This document shows, piece by piece, positions 1 to 11,020 of a DNA stretch of 64,000 bases. A program made the translations under genes and the position numbers. The notes beneath the pieces are model-generated. The model saw only the letters and a program-made list of their open reading frames with translations, ran no database searches and was not told the DNA's origin. Every line of letters begins with the position of its first letter. The first letter of the stretch is position 1. This DNA is from Proteles cristata cristata. Lineage: Eukaryota; Chordata; Mammalia; Carnivora; Hyaenidae. The stretch is taken from the NCBI GenBank assembly GCA_017311185.1, contig JAESUZ010004534.1:992001-1056000 (forward strand). The letters run 5' to 3'.

Positions 1-154
1 AACAAACATTGAAAAAGTTTTTAAAAATAAGAAAAAAATGGCTCCTGACCTGAAACACCATAATCTGGCCAGAGAGAAAAGATATTCATGAATAACACAA
101 ATATAAATATAGATGAGGACTACAAATGATGCAATCAATAGGAGATGGGCTTTT

Positions 155-377
155 AAAAAAAAAAACACATTTTTTAATGTTTTCTTTATTTCTGAGAGAC
201 AGAGAGACAGTATGAGCAGGGGAGGGTCAGAGAGAGAGGGAGGTACAGAAACCGAAACAGGCTCCAGGCTCTGAGATAGCTGTCAGCACAGAGCCCGACG
301 CGGGGCTTGAACACACAGTGTGATCATTACCTAAGCTGAAGTTGGACGCTTAACTGACTGAGCCACCCAGGTGCCCC
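155..377 (-). mobile_element. Felid tRNA-Lys SINE
   Basis: Antisense copy: poly-T and TTTATTTCTGAGAGA tail first, GAGCCACCCAGGTGCCCC head last. Imperfect target-site duplication GATGGGCTTTT (144-154) and GGTGGGCTTTT (382-392). The head derives from tRNA-Lys and holds the internal pol III promoter, but no intact tRNA fold is expected. Confidence 0.95.
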
Positions 378-444
378 GAGGGGTGGGCTTTTTTATGTTA
401 GCCCATCTCTTGAAGTGAAAGGAAAAACAAAACTCTTTTTCATA

Positions 445-1470
445 CTCAGAATACTCTGGCCACTAACTGTGTGGGCATTTCCCTCACACCAATCAATTCC
501 GTTCTGACACTGTCTGCCTGTAGTTAGGGCCGGCCCTCCCAGGTTAAGGGCTCAGTCCCACAAGACAGGCCCCACCGCAGATGCCAATCACAAGTCCAGG
601 CCATCACCTGTACTTCTGATGGACCTACTATACATAAATTGGACGCTCCCACAACCCCCTCCTTGTATTTGATACTTTGTTGCAATGGCTCACAGAACTC
701 AGGAAAATAGTTTACTTACTAGGCGACTCACTTATTATAAAAGGAAACCCCTCGGGAACAGCCAGATAGAAGAGATGCAGAGAGAAACCTACAGAAGAAG
801 GTGTGCAGAGGCCCATTCCAGGTGTGCCACCCTCCGGGCACGTCAATCCACAACCTCTCCAAACCCCTTTGGTTAGAGTTTTTATGGAGGCTTCATTATA
901 GGGGTATGATCCATTAAATCATTGGCCATTACTGGTTAGTTTACTCTCCAGCCTCTATTCCCTCCCCAGAGGTGGGGGTGGGGAGAGAGGGCTGAAAGTT
1001 CCAGAACTCTAATCACCTTCTTGGTTTCCGTGGAAACTAGGCCTCCATCCCTAGAGGCTTTCCAAAAGTCACCGCGTTAACCTAAGCTCAGGTGTAGTTG
1101 GAAGGGGCTTGTTATAAATAACGAAAGATGCTCTTTTTATCTTTATCACTCATTTCACTTAGGAAATTCCGAGGGCTTTAGGAGCTCTATGCCAGGTATG
1201 GGACAAAGACCAAATGTAAATATAAGTTTCTTAATGTTTGTTTATTTTTGAAAGAGAGACATAATATGAGTGGGGGAGGGACAGAGAGAGAGGGAGATGC
1301 AGAATCCGAAGCAAGCTCCAGGCTCGGAGCTGTCAGCACAGAGCCTGATGTGGGGCTCAAACTCACGAACTGCGAAATCATGACCCGAAGTTGGATGCTT
1401 AACTGACTGAGCCACCCAGGCGCCCCCGAACATATATTTCTTATTACAAATCACAATATCTAATGGAGAC
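445..1470 (-). mobile_element. Old endogenous-retrovirus-type LTR, split by a SINE
   Basis: I recognise a mammalian LTR consensus running antisense. Landmarks are GGTTAAGGGCTCAGTCCCAC near 543, GGCTCACAGAACTCAGGAAA near 686, the CACCCTCCGGGCACGT block near 828, TTTTTATGGAGGCTTCATTA near 879 and AAATCATTGGCCATTACTGG near 917. The right end CACAATATC lies beyond the SINE at 1232-1427, so the LTR was there first. I cannot name the family with certainty, and no internal retroviral genes are seen. The short open frame at 685-876 lies inside it and is not a gene. Confidence 0.7.
1232..1427 (-). mobile_element. Felid SINE inserted in the LTR
   Basis: Antisense copy with GTTTATTTTTGAAAGAG tail and GAGCCACCCAGGCGCCCCC head. 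The flanks AATATAAGTTTCTTA and ACATATATTTCTTATT look like a diverged target-site duplication, and they rejoin the LTR end. Confidence 0.93.
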
Positions 1471-2104
1471 AAAATTCAGACACTAGAATGCTTGGGCATA
1501 TTCTCTGAGAAGACACTGGAAACCATGCTGGGTAGGTCCAGAATTCATCAACACACACATATCTAAATCTCTCTCTCAAGCACATGTAAACACAGAACTT
1601 ATTTTTTCATGCCTCATTCTACATTTGGAATTTCCTCTGATAATATTCTTAGTCTAATAATGTGGCTTTCCATTCAATTCTCATGCGTGTACTCCTGCCT
1701 GGAAAGTGTGCCATATCTATGCAGATCTATCAGAATCCTGGCCCAGGCTTAGGGTCCATGTTTCTAATTTCTTATGGCAAGAGAATTCATATTTGAGGAA
1801 TTTGAGAGATTTAAAAGAGTGAGAGAGAGAGAGAATTGGGGACTGAGTTTGTGAGTGAACTTTGAAAACTCTTGTAAAATTTAAGATTTCTTTTATGAAG
1901 TGAACAAGAGTTAAAGACTTGTACGAGTCCTACAATGAAGAAGTATATAAAACAAGCTAATAATCCCCCCTCCAATCCCACGCGCCTGAAGTCATGAAAT
2001 AATTTGGATTGTAAAGCTTATACTCATATAAAAACATAAACATACATATCTATTTTTATAAACACTTCCACATTGGGTAAAATACACAAGGAAGCTGCCT
2101 TATT
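1471..2104. other. Unassigned stretch
   Basis: No recognised repeat or exon. It contains a short GA run (1818-1834) and otherwise AT-rich unique-looking sequence. Confidence 0.5.
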
Positions 2105-2120
2105 TAAAAAGGGGGAAATT

Positions 2121-2317
2121 CAGGCACCTGGGTGGCTCAGTCAGTTAAGCATCTGATTCTTGATTTCGGCTCAGGTCATGGTCTCATCGTTTGTAGGATT
2201 GAGCCCCGCATCGGGCTCTATACAGATGGTGTGGAGCCTGCTTGGGATTCCCTCTCCCTGCCCCTTTCCTCCTGCTCTAAATAAATAGATAAAACATTTT
2301 AATAAAAATAAATAGAT
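2121..2317 (+). mobile_element. Felid SINE
   Basis: Head CAGGCACCTGGGTGGCTCAG, tail AATAAAAATAAATAGAT. Perfect 14-bp target-site duplication AAAAAGGGGGAAAT at 2106-2119 and 2318-2331. Confidence 0.96.
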
Positions 2318-2331
2318 AAAAAGGGGGAAAT

Positions 2332-3545
2332 CCATGGTATTTTGCCATTCATTCAACATCCTTGACTATAAGCTTTTAAACAACAGGAAGAAAGTTAGGT
2401 CACTTATTTTTCTTTTTGCGTGCTTAGCCCATCTGAAGCAGAGGGAAAATCCCCACATAGCCCTGTATTGTTCCCAACCCCCTTCCATAAAACACAGACT
2501 CTGCCATGACAGCTCCAGAATGTAGAAAAATAGCCCCAACTGGCCCGGCCTGCCCCTCCTCCCCAGGGTTCAGCTCCCTTCTTCCTGAGGACTCTGGGGT
2601 GTGGCTGTAAATACAAGAAGGCCTTGGGTACGCTTCCTCTCAGCTCCTCTGACCCTTCTTCCCACAGCTGCCCTGACAAACCATGTCTGCTACCTGCTCT
2701 ATCTCCCCGTACTTCACTCAACTTCGTATTCGGTTTCTCTAATTATCCCCAACAGCATGACCTGTTATCTGTATGGAACAGATAACTGAGCCTGGCAGCA
2801 ATGACTCCATGATAATTTCCCAGAAGCTGTCCTTCACTCAAATACTAATGTTCATATCAATCAACATAAAGCTCTCTTTATAAACTGTTAACCACTCAGT
2901 GATTTTCTGAGTCTAGAAGGCCAGAAATGCCAAAAGAAATCACCCAAAGCTTTCGTCATAGAATTTAGGATCATTTCCCTGTGGACTTATAACTAAGTGA
3001 TAGCCGTCTAAGCAAACTGAAAAACACCCAACACGTTTACAATTATACAGATAAATAACGCTACACAGCAGTCCGTGAAGTAAGTCTAGGGAACATTTCA
3101 CTGTGCCCAGAACCCAGAGACCAGCAGGGCTGACTATCAATTAGTTCTTTCTTCTGGGATGTAAGAACGGGGGAGAGGGAGCCCAGGGAGGGCTGGGATG
3201 GGACCGTGGCTGCTGGGCTGACTCACCGCATGGCATCTACATGAGTGAATCCACCCTAGAACACAGGCCGGGCCTCTGTCTCACAGCCTTAGGAATCAGA
3301 CTTCCTCCGTAGCACAGAAGGGGTCATTCTCAGCGAGATGCGTTTGCTTGCCAGTCCCCCAAGAAAAGGATGTGTGAAGACCATCCTGTAAATTTACAAT
3401 CAGAAATACATTTGTAAAGGGAAGTGGCACATCCCACGGAGCAGGGTGGGTACACAAACCACATCCATGGCTGTCTGATACACATGGAATGGGCGGAAGA
3501 GGCACCAAGTGGCCTTCAGCAGTGCTCTCCATTAAGACAGCACAA
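2332..3545. other. Unassigned stretch
   Basis: Mixed-composition sequence without a repeat I can name. The part near 2540-2670 is GC-richer (GCCCGGCCTGCCCCTCCTCC) and followed by TGTAAATA, reminiscent of an old LTR but not assignable. Open frames here are short on both strands and show no domain. Confidence 0.4.
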
Positions 3546-3719
3546 CAGTGGTTCTCGAACCAGAGGGGTCCAAACTCACCCAGAGGGCTGCTTAGAGCAG
3601 ATTGCTGGGCCCCACCTCCAGGGTTGCTGACTCAGGACTGGGTTGCGGCTTGTATTTCTAACAAGTTCCCAGGAGATGCTGAGGCGGCTGATCTGGGACC
3701 ACACTTGGGAGAAGTGTGG
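3546..3719 (+). mobile_element. MER5A-type hAT DNA transposon relic
   Basis: Starts CAGTGGTTCTCGAACCAGAG and ends CCACACTTGGGAGAAGTGTG, the diverged terminal inverted repeats of the non-autonomous MER5A family. The middle contains GGGCCCCACCTCCAGGGTT, typical of this element. Too decayed to read an 8-bp target duplication. Confidence 0.8.
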
Positions 3720-3741
3720 ACATAAGGCTTTTCAAGGGGCC

Positions 3742-4343
3742 TATCTTAGACCCTCAGGGCTGCTATCACAGAAAGCATCACTAGTGTGGCTTATGAACAA
3801 CAGACATTTATTTCCACAGTAACAAAGTTTGGGAAGTCTAAGATTAAGGCACTGGCAAATTCTGTATCCGGTGAGAGCCCGCTCTCTGGTTCACAGACAC
3901 CCATCTTTATGTTGTGTCCCCGCTTGGTAGAAAGGGAAGGGATCTCTCTGGGCCCCTTTAATTTTTTAAACATATTTTATATTTAACCACATATTTTCCT
4001 TTTCAGCTTTTTATTTATTTAGAGAGAGCAAAAAAAGCTGGGGAGGGGCAGAAAGAGAGAGAGGGAGATAGAATCCCAAGTAGGCCCCTTGCTGTCAGCG
4101 CAAAGCCCGACGTGGGGCTCAAATTCACAAACAATCGAGATCACGACCTGAGCCAAAGTCAAGAGTCAGACACTTAACCAACTAAGCCACCCAGGCACCC
4201 CTGCTATCCCTCTTATAAAGGCACTAATCTTACTCATGACCTAATCACCTCCTAAAGGCTTCTCCTGCAAATACCACCATACAGAGGGTTAGGTTTCAAA
4301 TATGAATTTGGGGGAAAGGAGACTAAACATTCTGTCCATGGCA
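3742..4343 (-). mobile_element. MaLR (MST/MLT1-like) LTR, split by a SINE
   Basis: Reads in reverse complement as the MaLR LTR: TATCTTAGACCCTCAGGGCT, then GTGGCTTATGAACAACAGAC, AAGATTAAGGCACTGGCAAA and GGTGAGAGCCCGCTCTCTGG. Beyond the SINE it continues with CTTATAAAGGCACTAATCTT, ATGACCTAATCACCTCC and GAATTTGGGGG. It is a solo LTR with no coding sequence. The short open frames at 3786-3986 are part of it. Confidence 0.85.
4004..4201 (-). mobile_element. Felid SINE inside the MaLR LTR
   Basis: Antisense: TTTATTTATTTAGAGAGAGC tail, AAGCCACCCAGGCACCCC head. The inserted block may begin at about 3961, because the LTR stops near GGGCCCCTTTA and resumes at about 4210. The extra AT-rich 40 bp may be tail-derived. 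No clear target duplication. Confidence 0.92.
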
Positions 4344-4496
4344 GGGACTTTAGCTCATGACCATTAAGAAACCTTTCTTTCCCTAGATTCAGCTTAACAT
4401 AGCACTGTTAAAGAATGCTTCTTTGACTCTTGCTCTGGGTAGAAAAATCTGAGTGATTATCATGATAATCACTAAACCTAAGAAATGATGAATATA

Positions 4497-4700
4497 GGGG
4501 TACCTGGGTGGCTCAGTCAGTTAAGTGTATGACTCTTGATTTTGGCTCAGGTCGTGATCTCACGGTTTGTGAGACCAAGCCCTACATCGCACTGTACGCT
4601 GGCAGCACAGCACCTGCTTGGGATTCTCTCTCTTTCCCACCCCCCCTCTCTGCCCTCCCCTGTTCATCCTCTCTCACTTTCTCTCAAAGTAAATAAACTT
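4497..4700 (+). mobile_element. Felid SINE
   Basis: Head GGGGTACCTGGGTGGCTCAG, CT-rich middle, tail CTCTCAAAGTAAATAAAC. Target duplication not clear. Confidence 0.93.
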
Positions 4701-5260
4701 TATTTATTTAGTAAAATCATACAGCAGAACACATGCATAGGCCATAAAAACGTGCTGTTCTAGCTGGCCTCACAGGCTGGTGACTTCACGGTCCTCACTG
4801 GACCAGTGTCCATTGAGACCAACACTGCCATGGGTTAATGTGCATGTGGGGTAAGGGACATCTGGGAATCCAAAGCCGCAAAACTGGTGGACATAGGCAG
4901 AACACTTAGAAGCTCTTAGAGCACTTGCGACCTGACTCAGACTCCCCTGTTAGAAGTCAGTTACCCGCCAACCTCAAGAAAACTTCTGTGCAACGAGGCA
5001 CACTGTAAAACACCACATACTCCCCAACCCAGCGGTACATCCCTCTTCAATATTCGTTCGGCTCCAAGACCCAAGGGTTAACTAACCCTGTTAATATACA
5101 TATAAGAAAAACCAGAAAAGTGTTTCATCTTGTCTTGCTCTATGTCTTGAGAGTTTGGCTTTGCGACCAGTGAGAATATTCTCTCTGGACTCTGGCAGCC
5201 AGAGGATGCATCTGGCAGACAGCCAACTAGACTGTGGGTCAATAACAGGAGGGGGTCACT
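4701..5260. other. Unassigned stretch
   Basis: No recognised element or exon. The last 20 bases (AACAGGAGGGGGTCAC near 5244) may belong to the LTR fragment that seems to resume after the next SINE. Confidence 0.4.
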
Positions 5261-5452
5261 GGGTGCCTGGGTGGCTCCATCGGTTAAGTGACTGACTCTT
5301 GATCTTAGCTCAGGTCATGATTCCACAGTTGGTGGGATCAAGTCCCATGTAAGGCTTGGGATTCTCTCTCTCCCTCTCCGCCCCTCCCCTGCTCATGTGC
5401 TTGCCCTCTCTCTCTCTGAAATAATAAACTTAAAAGAAAAAAAAAAAAAAAA
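5261..5452 (+). mobile_element. Felid SINE
   Basis: Head GGGTGCCTGGGTGGCTCCAT, tail AATAATAAACTTAAAAG plus a run of A. Flanks AACAGGAGGGGGTCAC and AACAAAGAGGAAATCAC resemble a worn target duplication. Confidence 0.92.
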
Positions 5453-5984
5453 CAAAGAGGAAATCACAGAAACCTCTGATTTGTAGCCCATCAGTCAGAG
5501 TACAAGGGACAGTTTGCAGTTGTGACTGGTGTCAGCATTCTCTTAATCCCACCGAGCCAGCTCATAGAGGAGTTTGTCATAAGAGGTCCTGGATGAGAAA
5601 GGACCTTTGTCATCTCAGCCTTTGTTGTCTCATTAGAGCTGAAAAGTCCCAATGCAGTAGTACCTGCTCAGTGTCACAGCGTGGCAGACCCATGACCGAA
5701 GACGTTTCCATTCTCATGGGACACCAGGGACACGGTCTGCTTTGCACCATTCCTACCACCTGTCACAAGGAAGCCTGCTTTCTGAGGCTAACCCTGGGGG
5801 CGAACTTCTGGGCTTGAGAAGGCTGTGTTTCTTATACTCTCCTGAGGGGACAGCTCTGAGGGGTGTCCACAGTGAAGCTATAAAAAGGCTTATTGGTTTG
5901 AGTTGGTATTCAGATTAAAAAAGAATTCTGCTCAATGGCCAGATGATGGATCTTTTGATTTGGACAAACTACTCTATTTTAATG
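5453..5984. other. Unassigned, with a possible LTR fragment at 5455-5560
   Basis: The first 100 bases (ATTTGTAGCCCATCAGTCAG, then TGACTGGTGTCAGCATTC) resemble, in sense orientation, part of the same LTR family seen antisense at 445-1470. The remainder shows nothing I can name. Confidence 0.3.
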
Positions 5985-6241
5985 TTTTTTTTTTTTTTAA
6001 TTTTAATTTTTTTTTTTAATTTTAGAAAAAGAGCATGTGTGCATGTTGGGAAGAGGAATGGGGTGGGGAGGGAGAGGGAGAGACAGAGAGAGAGAGAGAG
6101 AGAAAACGAAGCGGGGGGGATCTTAAGCAGGCTCCATGCTCAGAGTGGAGCCCAATACGGGGCTTGATCCCACGGCCCTGGGATCAGGACTTGAGCCGAA
6201 ATCAAGAGATGAATGCTCAACTGACTGAGCCGCCCAGCCGA
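5985..6241 (-). mobile_element. Older carnivore tRNA-Lys SINE
   Basis: Antisense. Its body differs from the felid type: TCTTAAGCAGGCTCCATGCT, CAGAGTGGAGCCCAATACGG, and GAGATGAATGCTCAACTGAC before the GAGCCGCCCAGCCG head. This resembles the general carnivore version, so it probably predates the felid-specific burst. It carries long T and GA runs. Confidence 0.88.
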
Positions 6242-6500
6242 CTGTATATCCGGGGGTATATAGGTTCCTCACGTAAACACTAAAGTCAGGCAGTGAATTC
6301 AGCCGCAGCACCTGAACGGCCAGTAGACTTGCTCATCTTTCTCTCACAATTCCTTCTACTTCCCAGAGCCCCACCGGCAGGCCCTGCCAGCCGCAGGCCT
6401 TCATACACCACGCTCTCCCCAGAGGCATCCTGGGCCCTCACTGCAAGGAATTCATGCCCCCTGGACAGCAACAGAGGTTTTAAATTATAAAGCTCTTTTC

Positions 6501-6723
6501 TAAAATTTTTAAAATGTTTTATTTATTTTTGAGAGAGAGAGAGAGAGAGAGAACAGCGTGAGCAGGGGAGGGACAGAGAAAGAGGGAGACACAGAATCTG
6601 AAGCAGGCTTCAGGCTCTGAGCTGTCAGCACAGAGCCCAACGCGGGGCTCAAACCCACGAACCATAAGATCATGACCTGAGCCAAAGTCAGACGCTCAAG
6701 CGACTGAGTCACCCAGGTGCCCC
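6501..6723 (-). mobile_element. Felid SINE
   Basis: Antisense copy with perfect 15-bp target-site duplication TATAAAGCTCTTTTC at 6486-6500 and 6724-6738. Confidence 0.97.
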
Positions 6724-6738
6724 TATAAAGCTCTTTTC

Positions 6739-7238
6739 ACCTCCACTTTCAGAAGATCTTACCAAACTTAGGAAGGGATTAGAAAGATTCGTGGCCATTC
6801 ACAACTCCCTTCCCAGAGGAAATAAATGACAAAATTTCTCCTAGGCCTTACTGCAACTGATCAGCTGGAAACTAATGTTTGAGGGCTGATAAAGCCAAGA
6901 CTGAATTATGCTTTCAGAAAAGAGAGTACCGAAGGTCCTTTTTAAAACACTATATACACTTTTAAAAGACATAATGCATTAAACCCTGAAGTTCTAGAAC
7001 ACATAAATCTTTTCATTCTAATTTTAGCTGGAATGCAAGTCTTCTCCCTGATATAAAGAAGCAAATTGAAGAAAATTTAATTAAGTGATTGGGTCAGTCC
7101 CTTGATATTCAGGCTGTAATCCAGTTCTCTGGGGAATGACAAACAACTGCACTGTCTTGGCGATCTCTATAAAACCAGAAATGTGACTTGAGAAGCAATT
7201 CAAACCTCCCCTATTCACCTCAAAATATTTGTAGATGC
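6739..7238. other. Unassigned stretch
   Basis: AT-rich, no recognised repeat, exon or motif cluster. Confidence 0.5.
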
Positions 7239-7249
7239 AAAAAACTCAT

Positions 7250-7460
7250 GGGGCGCCTGGGTGGCTCAGTCGCTTAAGCCACCGACTTCAGCTCAGGTCA
7301 TGATCTCACGGTTCGTGGGTTCGAGCCTCACGTTGGGCTCTCTGCTGACAGCTCAGAGTCTGGAGCCTGCTTCGGATTCTGTGCCTCCCTGTCTTTCTGA
7401 CCCTCCCCTGCTCATGCTGTCTCTCTCTCTCTCTCAGAAATAAAAGAATTAAAAATTTTT
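7250..7460 (+). mobile_element. Felid SINE
   Basis: Near-consensus head GGGGCGCCTGGGTGGCTCAG. Target duplication AAAAAACTCATG (7239-7250) and AAAAAATTCAGG (7461-7472). The tail begins CTCTCAGAAATAAAAG, intermediate between the two SINE subgroups in this window. Confidence 0.96.
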
Positions 7461-7472
7461 AAAAAATTCAGG

Positions 7473-9868
7473 ACATTAGAAACAGGATTGCCCTGCACTT
7501 AAGGGAAAAAAAAAACAAAAGTAATTACTCTAGCCCTCTGATAGGAGACAGGTATACCCCAAAAACTCCTTGAAGAGAAGGTAGATACTTTCTCTTACCT
7601 TTGTGATATGGATTTTCTACCTCCATCTTCTCTAGGATGTCATATTTTTCTACCTCTGGATGGGTAATCAGGGCAATTATTCCGTTAAAATAGACATGTC
7701 TTTAGAGTTATCAACATTCAATATAAACCTTTATTCTACTTAGGCTTACTAAATACATTTATTACCTCTTGCAAATTTAAATAGCAAGAAAACCAGCCTG
7801 GGATGACGGCTGACTTTGTCTACTGTTTCATGAAGGTTTTGTGAGTAGTCTAAACATACATTGGAATTCACATAGATGTACGTGGGTAAGAGTCTTTAGG
7901 TAAACTTCTTCACAATAATTATATTTTATGCTGTGTGTACTTAAAATAGCTTTCAAAATCTTCTAGCTCCCTCAAAACTTGCCAGTTTTGCTAAGTTTGG
8001 GGAGTGCTTCTGGTGTCAACAGTTTACTCTCTCGTTAGTTCCTCTTTGACCCCCATGTTGCTGTCTCTGAAAGAATCATACACATCATGTGGAAGGTGAG
8101 ATTAGAGAAAGAAACATATTACTATAGATCAAAGGCTTCTCTGGTTCTGTAAGTGACCTTCTGAGGTTGGAGAATACCTCTGGGCTCAAAGTATCTTCTG
8201 GAAAGAGGTTCTCTTAAATGTTTACAGATTATAGATGAGCTGAAACCAGCTAGAACCACCCAGTATCTGGGCAACTGGAGGAGTAGTCATTTGATCTCTT
8301 GGTTTATTAAAAACTATAGGGAAGCTTAAAAAAAGTCATACAAAAGTTGGAACACATATGTTATTACACAAAACTTATTAAGTACAAATCCCTTGAAAAG
8401 AAACTTAAATATTAAAGAAATTATAATATATCCCAAGGAGAATTCTAGTCTCAATAAATGACAGCAAATATAAGTACTAGATCACTATTGCCTTTGGTCT
8501 GGCATCTGCAAGAGGAAATTATACACTCAACCAGTTTGACTTCTATGTGACTTTCAACCTTTCTACAATCTTGTTAGAATGTGGAGAATCTGGAAACTCC
8601 ATTCATTTTAAAACGAATTGCCTCAATCTGAAGATGGTCCCAGGAGGAAAGGAGTTGAACTAGAATGGGTTTAGCTCCTTTCCTGGACAGTGGGACTCCA
8701 TTCTTGCCAAATTTCTTACTTCAGTTAAGTTCAGAGCCGGAGGGATTTGAGGATGAGATTCAAATACTGCCCATCTTTTTTTTTTTTTTTTAAATCTGTA
8801 ATTAATTTTCCCTGAATGGCAGAAGCATGATTTAATTGAATACTCCTTCAAAACTCTATAGATTCTTAAGTTGGGGATGATTAAATACTAGAACCTCCAG
8901 AAAAGTCTCATGTAGTCTATGAAACAGAAACACAAAATACTCTGTTTCTTGGCTTCTTCTGCGTTATTTTGAAAACTGTCCTCTGTGTAAGAAAAAGTTT
9001 TGCTTGTATATCTTTTTTTTTTTTATCTCAAATATATTTAAGATCTCTTTCTATCAGGAAGTCTGTCAAAGTTCACATGAACTTTGGTCTTATTTTGCCA
9101 CTCAAGACAATGGGACAGATATGCTCCTTTGTGGCAAAGTGCTGGACCAACGAGCATCAGTCCATCTTGGAAACAGTAGCAACCCATGCTCTTTATCATG
9201 AGAAGGCAGGACATGAAAGGCTGACACTAACCTCACTGAAGTATGACTCATCCCAATATAAACATCTGTCTCAAGGCACCCTACAGGCTGGCCTGTTACC
9301 CCGCCAAATAAAAGAGATCACACAGTACCAGAGGGGGAGGAGGAAACCACGTGGCCTAGAAACCGTGATTCCTGGCCCAGAAGAAAAAAGCAGGAAGAGT
9401 TTCTCAAATATTAAAATCCACCAGTATCAGAATCATAAATATTTCACTAATATCTCCTGGGGAACACACTGACATGTCATTTCTCTCTGCCCAATACCCC
9501 AGTGGAATGAAACTATCTCCCAGGTCAATAAGCTCTAGTTTTGCCGGTATGGGAACACTGATGCTGACAAAGGAAAAAGTCTTATTTTCTAGGCCTATTT
9601 TTGGGCACAGCAAAGGCTGCTGGTATTTTAAAAAAGGTGAAGCAGTTTCATACTAAGCAAGAGAAGGAAACAGTGTTCTACGCACAGATCGTGCACCTGT
9701 GATTTCTACCTGTAACAGGTGGAGAAGCTTCCACCTGTTAACCCAACTCATGTCTTTCCACAGCAGCATGAACTGACAGCAGTGATTCTGCCTGAAAGGC
9801 TGATAAAAGTCTTGTCTGCTGTCATTATCAGCTCTCAGAACCAGAGAAGAGTCAGTGCCTTGTTTTAA
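7473..9868. other. Repeat-poor 2.4-kb stretch
   Basis: No SINE or named repeat in nearly 2.4 kb, which is unusual for this window. A 167-codon open frame lies at 8969-9472 but begins at TTG. Its first ATG-initiated part has no domain I recognise, and no splice pattern supports it strongly. A T run sits at 8767-8783. I see no firm gene evidence. Confidence 0.45.
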
Positions 9869-9872
9869 AAAA

Positions 9873-9897
9873 ACCAACCAAACAAACAAACAAAAAA
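9873..9897. repeat. (CAAA)n simple repeat
   Basis: Short ACCAAACAAACAAACAAAAA tract directly before the target duplication of the next SINE. Confidence 0.85.
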
Positions 9898-9905
9898 CTG
9901 GACAA

Positions 9906-10099
9906 AGGGGATGCCAAGGTGGCTCCATCAGTTAAGCCTCCAACTCTTGATTTTGGCTCAGATGGGGATCTCACAGTTCATGGGATTGAGCCCCGTGTCG
10001 GGCTTTGTGCTGATAGTGTGGAGCCTTCCTGGGATTCTCTCTCTCCTTGTCTTTGCCCCTCTCTCACTCACACACTTTCTCTCTCAAAATAAATATTTT
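9906..10099 (+). mobile_element. Felid SINE
   Basis: Head GGGGATGCCAAGGTGGCTCC, tail CTCAAAATAAATATTTT. Perfect 14-bp target duplication AAAAAACTGGACAA at 9892-9905 and 10100-10113. Confidence 0.96.
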
Positions 10100-10280
10100 A
10101 AAAAACTGGACAATTGACAAGGTTTGAGGGCAGAATATAAAATTTTTCTCTACTATAAAAAAAAATTTGGTAACATAATAGTGCCGAATCTTTAAACTGA
10201 TGTATCTTAGAAATATCACTCTAAAAAAGTTCAATGGGAGGAGCTGATTTTTAAACATTCTTAAAGAATATACTTGGTAG

Positions 10281-10486
10281 GGGGGCCTGGGTGATTCAGT
10301 TGGTTAAGTGTGCAGCTATCGATTTCAGCTCAGGTCATGATCTCATGGGTTTATGGAACTGAGCCCTACATTGGACTCCATGCTGACAGCACAGAATCTG
10401 CTTGGGATTCTCTCTCTTCCTCTCACCTTTCTCTCTCTCCCCCTCTTGCATTCTCACTCTGCTTCAACATAAACCATTTTTTAAAA
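10281..10486 (+). mobile_element. Felid SINE
   Basis: Head GGGGGCCTGGGTGATTCAGT, tail CAACATAAACCATTTTTT. Flanks AAGAATATACTTGGTAG (10264-10280) and AAGAATACACCTGGCAG (10487-10503) are a diverged 17-bp target duplication. Confidence 0.95.
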
Positions 10487-10494
10487 AAGAATAC

Positions 10495-10850
10495 ACCTGG
10501 CAGTAGATTATTCAACCATAAAAAGGAACAAAGTACTACAACAGGTGAACCACGAAAAAATATTATGCTAAGTGAAGGAGGTCAAACACAAAAAGTTATA
10601 TATTCTATGATTCCATTTCGATGACACATTTAGAACAGGAAAATCCAGATGCAGAGAGTAGACAAGTGGCTGCTGCAGGCAGCTGGGGGGAGAGGGGTAA
10701 AAGAGTGACAGCTAAGAGGTACAGAGTTGCCTTTTATGTTGGAACCAGAGAGAGGTCATAGCCCAGTAAATGCCACAGAACAGTACATATAAAAATAGTT
10801 AATGGTAAATTTTATGTTACATAACTTTTAACTCAATTAAAAGAATATGG
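10495..10850 (+). mobile_element. Old L1 3-prime end
   Basis: Matches the remembered 3-prime end of mammalian L1M/L1MA elements: CAACCATAAAAAGGAACAAA, ATTATGCTAAGTGAAGGAGG, TATGATTCCATTTCGATG, and AAGTGGCTGCTGCAGGCAGC before a G-rich segment. The last bases are diverged. Non-functional fragment. Confidence 0.8.
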
Positions 10851-10949
10851 TTGACTACATCCACATGAATGTAGTATTTATATTAAGGCTCTTTAGTTAC
10901 AAATACTGGATTATGCTCTTTGATTTGTGGCCGGTATTGCTACAAGTAT

Positions 10950-11020
10950 CCATATGATGACCTCCACGAGGTAGGGATCATAGTGTCTGGTACATAGAAG
11001 ATACTCACTATTGTGGTTAT
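10950..11020 (+). mobile_element. L2 3-prime end fragment
   Basis: AGGTAGGGATCATAGTGTCT followed by GGTACATAGAAGATACTCAC resembles the L2 consensus end (GGCACATAGTAGGTGCTCA). Short and diverged. Confidence 0.45.

Noticed and set aside
8969..9472. 167-codon open frame
   Set aside because: TTG start, no domain, no convincing splice sites or poly-A arrangement. Not enough for a gene call.
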